A stretch of 5,265 nt of DNA from Victivallaceae bacterium (GTDB lineage: Bacteria; Verrucomicrobiota; Lentisphaeria; Victivallales; Victivallaceae). The translations under genes were made by a program, and so were the position numbers. Shown piece after piece: positions 1 through 4,285 of this stretch (its first letter is position 1; the number at the start of each line of letters is the position of its first letter). The stretch is taken from NCBI GenBank assembly GCA_028717165.1, contig JAQUOK010000274.1, forward strand, positions 1 to 5,265, read 5' to 3'. The notes under the pieces were generated by a model. That model did not search any database. It was not told the origin of the DNA and saw only the letters and a program-made list of their open reading frames with translations.

Positions 1-195
1 ATTAATAATGCAAAAAATGGCAATTTCCGTCAAAAATCAGCAGTCTGCGAAATAAAAATTCATTTGGAAATAACCGGTCAAGATTTGGGGATAAAGTCTG
101 AGAACTATTTTTCATTCGGAATTACTGGACTAACCCATGTCGTCTGACGCAGGTATTCCATAAGCTTTCTTATAACATCATCGTTTTTCAAACCC
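1..195. other. AT-rich intergenic stretch past the terminator, no gene seen
   Basis: No reading frame of useful length, RNA gene or repeat family is visible on either strand. Minor structures are a short inverted repeat (ATAAG-CTTT-CTTAT, about 162-175) and the possible outward promoter at the left edge, listed separately. It most likely separates the three-gene unit from a gene left of the window. Confidence 0.6.
5..33 (-). promoter_or_regulatory. Possible sigma70-type promoter reading out of the window
   Basis: On the minus strand TTGACG (33-28) is separated by 17 bases from CATTAT (10-5), matching 5/6 and 4/6 consensus bases. It lies downstream of the strong terminator, so a gene left of the window could start here. 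The spacer contains GGAAATTGCC, a near-palindrome. The region is AT-rich and such matches arise by chance, so this is tentative. Confidence 0.3.
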
Positions 196-225
196 AAAAA
201 AGCGGGAGCTGAAAACTCCCGCTTT
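196..225 (-). terminator. Intrinsic terminator of the three-gene minus-strand unit
   Basis: A perfect 10-bp stem (199-208 pairing with 216-225; AAAGCGGGAG against CTCCCGCTTT) closes a 7-base loop. On the minus strand it is followed directly by six T (196-201). It starts 16 bases after the ceramidase-like stop codon at 241, exactly where a unit terminator is expected. In the plus direction no T-run follows, so it works mainly on minus-strand transcripts. Confidence 0.92.
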
Positions 226-240
226 ACTCATGCCTGGCGT

Positions 241-1566
241 TCATTTACTTAGCAGTTCATCCCAGGCCGTCATCAGACGTATCAGGCTGTCTTCCCGGGG
301 GCCGCCGCCCACGACCGGCAGGATTTCGTAACCGCCGCGCTGATAGCATTCCGGCAGGCACATATACCCGCAGGTGCCGTTCCCGTAGGAATTGACGAAG
401 TTATATTTGAAGGGAGATTTTTCTTTAATGTGAAGTCCCGCTTCGGTAAACGGTTCGCCGGGAGCGGAAAGAAACATTAAATCTCCGCCCATTTTGAAAT
501 TCATCAGTTTGAAGGTGCGGGATTTGCCGGAACATTTTTTCTTAAAATCCAGAAGCTGTTCCGCGAACATCTTCGCGACCGCGCCGTCGCCGGCGGCAAT
601 GCCTTCGCTGGTCAGGTCTTTATCAGAGGAAACGCTGCCGAGACGTCTAATGATGGCTTCCGCTTCCACAGCGCGCTCCTCGCTGATCACCTGGTACGGG
701 ACAACGAAATCACTTGAATCAACCCGGATTTTATCGATGTCCGCCGGTTCCAGGACATCCAGCAGCCCCATAACTATTTTACCGTAGACTTTGCCGATAC
801 GGCAGGCTTCGGCATAACAGGTCTGGCTGCTGCCGCTGCCGACGTCAAAATGGTTGATATTGCCGGAACATCCAATCAGCGTCAGCACCGGAACGTCATA
901 GCCGATTTCCTGCTGGATAACTCTTTCCATACGCCCCGGCCATTCCGCCGAGACCAAAGTGCCGCCCACCGTATCATTGTGATTGCAGATATTGCATATT
1001 ATCCCTGCGAGCCTGCTGTCCTGTTTAACCGCAAGCACCAGGATTTCATCATCAACCGGACCTTCCGGACGATCGATATTCGGATTCAGTTTACCGGGAT
1101 TAGTGGCAACCGTACCGTCTTTCATCCAGTAGCGGCGGTTAAAGGCGCAGGGATTGTTATTGACCTTAGCCAGTTCCAGAGTCGAGTCCTGCAAATTGGC
1201 GTAAGCTTCTTCGACGGCGCATACGGCCTTGTCTTCAAGACAGGCAAACTGTTTGTCATTAAGCCCGCCTCTTTCGGGACGCAGTTCCGGCCCGGTATGG
1301 GTATGGGTTGCCGCCATGATCAAATTGTCCGCGAAACCATAACCTTTGGCTTTCAGCTTATCCCTGACATTGCCAACCAGCTTCAAGGTCGTGCTAACGA
1401 GTTCAAACGAAACGATCCCGCAGACGACGGAATCTTTTTTAAACAATACGGCCCTCACCTGAAGGTCGTCCAGAACCCCGGTATTGGGACGCCGGTTAAA
1501 ATACCCGGCCAGGGAAACTCCCCGTTCCGGCGTAATTATCTGTTTACTGATGCCAACCTGCAACAT
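241..1566 (-). CDS. Neutral/alkaline ceramidase N-terminal-domain protein (short cytosolic form), probable metal-dependent amidase
   Basis: The 441-residue protein shows the signatures of the neutral ceramidase N-terminal fold. Residues 87-93 read THTHTGP. His196 lies in CNHNDTVGG and is followed by SAEWPG at 206-211, a variant of the usual SADxPG. IGCSGNINH is at 231-239, PGEPFTEAG at 369-377 and CGYMCLPECY at 399-408. By analogy with bacterial neutral ceramidase, His90, His196, Glu371 and Tyr401 are the likely zinc ligands; this mapping is by eye. Classical ceramidases are exported, exceed about 600 residues and end in an immunoglobulin-like domain. This one has no signal peptide, stops after the catalytic domain and has 13 cysteines, so it is probably cytosolic and probably not a true ceramidase. 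An amide substrate made or used by its neighbours is more likely. The start is 2 bases past the oxidoreductase stop, and its ribosome site GAGGT lies inside that gene's last codons, implying translational coupling. The family is fairly sure; the substrate is unknown. Confidence 0.85.
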   Translation of the reverse strand: MLQVGISKQIITPERGVSLAGYFNRRPNTGVLDDLQVRAVLFKKDSVVCGIVSFELVSTTLKLVGNVRDKLKAKGYGFADNLIMAATHTHTGPELRPERGGLNDKQFACLEDKAVCAVEEAYANLQDSTLELAKVNNNPCAFNRRYWMKDGTVATNPGKLNPNIDRPEGPVDDEILVLAVKQDSRLAGIICNICNHNDTVGGTLVSAEWPGRMERVIQQEIGYDVPVLTLIGCSGNINHFDVGSGSSQTCYAEACRIGKVYGKIVMGLLDVLEPADIDKIRVDSSDFVVPYQVISEERAVEAEAIIRRLGSVSSDKDLTSEGIAAGDGAVAKMFAEQLLDFKKKCSGKSRTFKLMNFKMGGDLMFLSAPGEPFTEAGLHIKEKSPFKYNFVNSYGNGTCGYMCLPECYQRGGYEILPVVGGGPREDSLIRLMTAWDELLSK

Positions 1567-1568
1567 TT

Positions 1569-2636
1569 TTACTTTACCTCAATTAAAGCGCCGTTATTCT
1601 GAGCAGATTTATGGGCGGCATAACAAAGCTTGAGGTTATGGACGCCGTCCCCGCCCAATAACGGTTTGCCGCTCAAAATGGATTCGGCGTGATGGTTAAT
1701 GACTTCCTGATAAATATTTTTGATTTCAGCGGGTTTGAGCGATTCCTGAGCTGTGAAGCTGTCCAGCTCCAGACGGATTTTGACCGGCTCATCTTCGTAG
1801 CCGGAAAGCTGGAACAAAGTCGCATAGCCGCGCAAAACAGCAGCGGAACCGTAAATTTCATAACCCAGGTTGCTCACAGTGCCGCCCAGGCCGCTGCGCG
1901 CCTCGCTGAAAGCGACTTTCGCCGAACCGCTCAGGCCGTCAGCCAGGTTGAATTTTATATAGGCGCCGTTTTCGGCTTTGATATCCATGGTTTTCGGCAA
2001 ATAAACGCAGGCCAGCGAAACGATCCGGCTGTCGGACATGAATTCAGCCATATACATACAATGGCTTGCGACATCACCGATCGGGCCGCCCATCTCGGCG
2101 AGACTTGAACAACGCCAGGTGGCTGCCTCTTCCGGCGTGGAACCGTAGCAGAATTCCATGTGGAAACAGCTGTCGCTGACGTTGCCGAGTTTACCGGAAG
2201 CAACGGTTTTTTTAGCCAGTTCGTTGTATGAATTATAAACCATCATGTGGTCAACCGCCAGGCTTTTTCCGGTTTCCCTGGCAGCCGCAACTAATTTTTC
2301 CGCATCCTCAACGGTTGTCGCAATCGGTTTTTCGACGATAACGTGTTTTCCGGCGCGCATAGCCGCTTCCGCGATCCCGGCATGAGTCAGATTGTTGGTC
2401 GCGACGAATACCGCGTCAATTTCAGGAGCGGCGAAAATTTCATCAGCCGAAGCATACCACTTCAGGCCCAGGGCTTCCGCCGCTTCCCGGCGCGCGGGGT
2501 TCAGGTCCGCAGCGCCGACAAGTTCCGCTTTTTCGAGGGCGCTGAAACGCGCCGTATCACAGGCAAAGCCTTCTTTGGCGATACGGTTCTCGGCAATCCC
2601 GCCGAAACCGATTAATGCATATTTTATTTTTACCAT
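1569..2636 (-). CDS. Gfo/Idh/MocA family NAD(P)-dependent oxidoreductase
   Basis: The protein has 355 residues, normal for the family. An N-terminal Rossmann fold begins MVKIKYALIGFGGIA, with the glycine-rich dinucleotide loop at residues 10-15. The hallmark EKP is at 102-104 (VEKPIATT), where Lys103 is the usual catalytic lysine. The second domain carries GGPIGDVASH at 183-192, the GxxxDxxxH signature with Asp188 and His192 expected at the active site. Such enzymes interconvert hydroxyl and keto groups on sugars, inositols or nucleotide sugars with NAD(H) or NADP(H) in the cytoplasm. I place the start at 2636 rather than the in-frame ATG at 2666, because GGGAG lies 6 bases before the inner ATG, homology begins there, and the outer ATG falls inside an inverted repeat and upstream of the predicted transcript start. 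It sits second in the unit, 85 bases after the aminotransferase, with its own promoter-like sequence. The exact substrate cannot be named. Confidence 0.93.
   Translation of the reverse strand: MVKIKYALIGFGGIAENRIAKEGFACDTARFSALEKAELVGAADLNPARREAAEALGLKWYASADEIFAAPEIDAVFVATNNLTHAGIAEAAMRAGKHVIVEKPIATTVEDAEKLVAAARETGKSLAVDHMMVYNSYNELAKKTVASGKLGNVSDSCFHMEFCYGSTPEEAATWRCSSLAEMGGPIGDVASHCMYMAEFMSDSRIVSLACVYLPKTMDIKAENGAYIKFNLADGLSGSAKVAFSEARSGLGGTVSNLGYEIYGSAAVLRGYATLFQLSGYEDEPVKIRLELDSFTAQESLKPAEIKNIYQEVINHHAESILSGKPLLGGDGVHNLKLCYAAHKSAQNNGALIEVK
1576..1580 (-). promoter_or_regulatory. Ribosome binding site of the ceramidase-like gene inside the preceding gene
   Basis: On the minus strand GAGGT overlaps the third- and second-last sense codons of the oxidoreductase gene, 9 bases before ATG 1566; the oxidoreductase stop TAA lies between them. 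Ribosomes finishing the oxidoreductase would end next to this start, which supports coupled translation and fixes the start choice. Confidence 0.65.
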
Positions 2637-2642
2637 AGTAAT

Positions 2643-2647
2643 CTCCC
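2643..2647 (-). promoter_or_regulatory. Ribosome binding site deciding the oxidoreductase start at 2636
   Basis: On the minus strand GGGAG sits 6 bases before ATG 2636. No comparable site precedes the longer in-frame ATG at 2666, which would add ten residues not resembling the family. This is why the shorter start was chosen. Confidence 0.75.
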
Positions 2648-2654
2648 GGTTTCT

Positions 2655-2696
2655 CTTAAACGGCATTTTCGATTTTAACCTGAAAATGCCGTTAAG
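2655..2696 (-). repeat. Inverted repeat across the internal promoter, operator-like or mRNA hairpin
   Basis: Perfect 12-bp arms AACGGCATTTTC (2659-2670) and GAAAATGCCGTT (2682-2693) are separated by 11 bases. Three more pairs form beyond a one-base bulge at 2658. One arm fills the spacer between -35 and -10; the other covers the region around the predicted transcription start. Arm centres are 23 bases apart, about two helical turns, which suits a dimeric regulator. In read-through mRNA from the upstream gene it would also form a hairpin. No T-run follows on the minus strand, so it is not a standard intrinsic terminator. Confidence 0.7.
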
Positions 2697-2700
2697 TCAA
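2672..2700 (-). promoter_or_regulatory. Internal sigma70-like promoter before the oxidoreductase gene
   Basis: On the minus strand TTGACT (2700-2695) and TAAAAT (2677-2672) are separated by exactly 17 bases, each 5/6 to consensus. Transcription would begin near 2665, giving a leader of about 28 bases that includes the GGGAG ribosome site. It lies in the 85-base gap after the aminotransferase stop, so the last two genes could be expressed apart from the first. The two arms of an inverted repeat flank the -10 box. Confidence 0.65.
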
Positions 2701-2721
2701 ATCGTATTCTTTTTTGAAAAG

Positions 2722-3981
2722 TTATTTCATATAAACATCAGCGACTTTTTTGAAAGCGGCCACACAGGCTTCCATATGTTCCGTACCGTAAACCGGATGC
2801 GGGAAGAACGACATCGTCCGTTCAGCCAGATATTGCGCTCTTTTGCAGTCGAATTCGGAATAATCTATCTGACGGGCGTTCGGATCCCTGAAGGGATATT
2901 TGCGGTTGCCGAAACCGTTCTGCTCGACGAAAGCGCGTTCTCGGTACATTTCCGGCCACTGCACGCCGTAGCAGGGAACTCCTTCCGCCGCAACCGCTTT
3001 GCAGAATTCCTTCACCGTACAGGTCAGTTTATCGGCGTCCAGGATCAGCGGAACCCACCAGAAAGCGTTCTGCCGTTCAGCGGTATTGACCGGAGTTTTC
3101 AGGATCAGCGGATGATCTTTCAGGGCGTCAATAATAATTTTTGCGTTACGTTTGCGGTTCGGGAGATTCCAGCTGTCGAAACGCGCCAGCTCACAAAGAC
3201 CGATCTGCGACTGCATTTCAGTCATGCGGAAGTTAAAGCCGACGCGTTTGTGGATATACATCAGTTTGCCTTCCATTTCGAGCAGGTTCAACCGTTCTTT
3301 CACATCATAGCCGTGGTCGCGGAAGGAACGGCATTCCCAGGCCAGGTCATCATCGTCGGTCACGATCATACCCCCCTCGCCGCCGGTAGTGAAATGTTTG
3401 CTCTGACAGAAACTGAAACAGCCGATGTCGCCGACCGTACCCGCCTTTTTCCCTTTATATACCCCGCCGAAACATTGCGCACAGTCTTCGACGACTTTGA
3501 GATTGTGCTTTTTGGCAATGGACAGAATGGGATCGAGATCAGCGACAACGCCGTAGAGATGTACTACTACGATCGCTTTCGTGCGCTCAGTAATGAGTTG
3601 TTCGATGGCTTCCGGGTCAATATTGTGGTCATCCGTAACATCGGCAAAAACCGGTAACGCGCCGGCCTGCAAAGCACAGAATGAAGACGCAATAAAAGAA
3701 TAACTCGGGCAGATAACCTCATCGCCGGGACCGATGCCCATTGCGGCGAGAGCGGTATGCAGGGCAGCCGTACCGGTGGCAACGCTGATAGCGTTACGGG
3801 CGCCGATCCATTCGGCCCATTCCTTTTCAAACTTCTGGCCGAGCGGGCCGGTCCAGTAGTTCACCTGACCGCTGCGCAGCGGTTCCATTGCTTTTTGAAT
3901 TGTTTCTTCCTCGAACGCCGGCCACATCGGAAACGTACCTTCATATGTCTTCGGCCCGCCATTGATCACTAATTCCGCCAT
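2722..3981 (-). CDS. DegT/DnrJ/EryC1/StrS family PLP-dependent aminotransferase
   Basis: The 419-residue protein is a fold-type I PLP enzyme of the sugar aminotransferase family. The N-terminal GGPK (8-11) is typical of the StrS / scyllo-inosose aminotransferase / AHBA synthase side of the family. ATGTAALH at 68-75 binds the cofactor phosphate, and PSYSFIAS follows at 92-99. Asp166 in VVEDCAQ pairs with the pyridine nitrogen. FCQSKHFTTGGEGG at 191-204 carries the Schiff-base lysine, Lys195. VGFNFRMTEMQSQIG at 247-261 is the conserved family motif. These enzymes transfer an amino group, usually from glutamate or glutamine, to a keto sugar or keto cyclitol; all key residues are present, so it should be active. 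The start at 3981 has a strong AAAGGAGG 8 bases upstream. An in-frame GTG at 4017 lacks a ribosome site and overlaps an operator-like repeat. It is the first gene of the unit, next to an oxidoreductase that could supply or consume its keto partner. Substrate and direction are open. Confidence 0.94.
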   Translation of the reverse strand: MAELVINGGPKTYEGTFPMWPAFEEETIQKAMEPLRSGQVNYWTGPLGQKFEKEWAEWIGARNAISVATGTAALHTALAAMGIGPGDEVICPSYSFIASSFCALQAGALPVFADVTDDHNIDPEAIEQLITERTKAIVVVHLYGVVADLDPILSIAKKHNLKVVEDCAQCFGGVYKGKKAGTVGDIGCFSFCQSKHFTTGGEGGMIVTDDDDLAWECRSFRDHGYDVKERLNLLEMEGKLMYIHKRVGFNFRMTEMQSQIGLCELARFDSWNLPNRKRNAKIIIDALKDHPLILKTPVNTAERQNAFWWVPLILDADKLTCTVKEFCKAVAAEGVPCYGVQWPEMYRERAFVEQNGFGNRKYPFRDPNARQIDYSEFDCKRAQYLAERTMSFFPHPVYGTEHMEACVAAFKKVADVYMK

Positions 3982-3989
3982 AATGGAAT

Positions 3990-3997
3990 CCTCCTTT
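3990..3997 (-). promoter_or_regulatory. Strong ribosome binding site of the aminotransferase
   Basis: On the minus strand AAAGGAGG lies 8 bases before ATG 3981. It is the best ribosome site in the window and selects this start over the in-frame GTG at 4017. Confidence 0.85.
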
Positions 3998-4018
3998 GGG
4001 AAATTAATATCAAACACT

Positions 4019-4038
4019 TAATGGAAAACTTCTACTAA
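4019..4038. repeat. Second operator-like copy in inverted orientation (site 2)
   Basis: The plus strand at 4019-4032 reads TAATGGAAAACTTC, identical over 14 bases to the minus strand of site 1 (4072-4059). Over 20 bases 17 match. Its left half-site is intact and its right half is decayed. It falls just after the predicted transcription start near 4043 and before the ribosome site. Site centres are about 35 bp apart, near whole helical turns, compatible with cooperative binding. Confidence 0.65.
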
Positions 4039-4049
4039 ATATATCAATG

Positions 4050-4078
4050 AAGATAATGGAAGTTTTCCATTATGTCAA
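4050..4078 (-). promoter_or_regulatory. Promoter of the three-gene minus-strand unit
   Basis: On the minus strand a perfect TTGACA (4078-4073) is followed after exactly 17 bases by TATCTT (4055-4050), which matches consensus at 4/6. Transcription would begin near 4043, giving a leader of about 60 bases up to ATG 3981 that contains the strong ribosome site. The spacer is almost entirely filled by a palindrome, so the promoter is probably controlled by a regulator that competes with RNA polymerase. AT-rich sequence lies upstream. Confidence 0.75.
4053..4073. repeat. 21-bp palindrome in the promoter spacer (operator site 1)
   Basis: The arms ATAATGGAA (4053-4061) and TTCCATTAT (4065-4073) are perfect 9-bp inverted copies around a 3-base centre. 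It runs from the last base of the -35 box into the -10 box of the minus-strand promoter. A second, degenerate copy lies 35 bp downstream. This is the classical layout of a repressor operator; the regulator is not encoded in the window. The TGGAA...TTCCA core recalls IclR-type sites, but that is only a resemblance. Confidence 0.75.
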
Positions 4079-4155
4079 GCGGCTTTCATGAAAAATATGT
4101 ATTTTTATTTATCGGCAAAATTCCAACGTTACAGTTTTTTACTTGTCAAATTCGG

Positions 4156-4172
4156 TTTTTTTCAGTTTTTTT
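4156..4172. repeat. Tandem 10-base T-rich repeat between the divergent promoters
   Basis: The unit GTTTTTTTCA occurs twice back to back (4155-4164, 4165-4174). Other T-tracts lie at 4102-4106, 4135-4140 and 4200-4204. Their centres are spaced close to multiples of one helical turn (about 33, 21, 10 and 33 bases), which may give intrinsic bending. No coding frame is present in this part. Confidence 0.45.
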
Positions 4173-4212
4173 CAGGCGGTTACGGATTATATGAAAGGGT
4201 TTTTGCCGCCTT

Positions 4213-4241
4213 TTGTTTGCAAAGCGAATATTTTATATTAT
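4213..4241 (+). promoter_or_regulatory. Candidate promoter of the phosphoglycerate dehydrogenase gene
   Basis: TTGTTT (4213-4218) is followed after 17 bases by TATTAT (4236-4241), which matches the -10 consensus at 5/6; the -35 match is only 3/6. Transcription would begin near 4248, giving a leader of about 38 bases. The surrounding DNA is very AT-rich, so other -10 boxes are possible. Confidence 0.45.
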
Positions 4242-4244
4242 TTT

Positions 4245-4269
4245 TTATGAATACTTATTAAATTCATAA
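4245..4269 (+). repeat. 8-bp inverted repeat at the predicted start of the serA-like leader
   Basis: TTATGAAT (4245-4252) and ATTCATAA (4262-4269) are perfect inverted copies separated by 9 bases. The element covers the predicted transcription start and ends 3 bases before the GGAG ribosome site (4273-4276). It could be an operator or a weak leader hairpin; being AT-only but for one pair, chance is not excluded. Confidence 0.4.
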
Positions 4270-4285
4270 TGTGGAGCCTGCAAAA

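Noticed and set aside
850..1602. 250-codon open frame on the plus strand opposite the ceramidase-like gene
   Set aside because: It is antisense to a gene with conserved motifs, lacks a ribosome site and has no recognisable domain.
2637..2666. Ten-residue N-terminal extension of the oxidoreductase starting at ATG 2666
   Set aside because: No ribosome site precedes it, it overlaps the inverted repeat and its first bases lie before the predicted transcript start; GGGAG 6 bases before ATG 2636 marks the better start.
2655..2696. Reading the inverted repeat after the aminotransferase as an intrinsic terminator
   Set aside because: The stem is AT-rich in its inner part and no T-run follows on the minus strand; promoter boxes overlap it precisely, so an operator role fits better, although partial termination cannot be excluded.
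2709..2755. 11-base direct repeat CTTTTTTGAAA (2709-2719 and 2745-2755)
   Set aside because: Low-complexity match; the second copy is explained by the FKK codons of the aminotransferase C-terminus, and there is no third copy or spacing pattern.
2392..3657. 421-codon open frame on the plus strand opposite the aminotransferase and oxidoreductase genes
   Set aside because: It lies antisense to two genes with clear family motifs, spans the gap between them, has no ribosome site and its translation shows no recognisable domain. Third-position bias of the real genes keeps this frame free of stops.
3982..4017. Twelve-residue N-terminal extension of the aminotransferase starting at GTG 4017
   Set aside because: It has no ribosome site and would place the strong AAAGGAGG inside the coding region; the family normally begins at the GGPK region right after Met 3981.
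4174..4214. Possible terminator hairpin AGGCGG ... CCGCCT followed by a few T
   Set aside because: The stem is only 6 bp, the loop is about 24 bases and no gene on the plus strand ends upstream of it.
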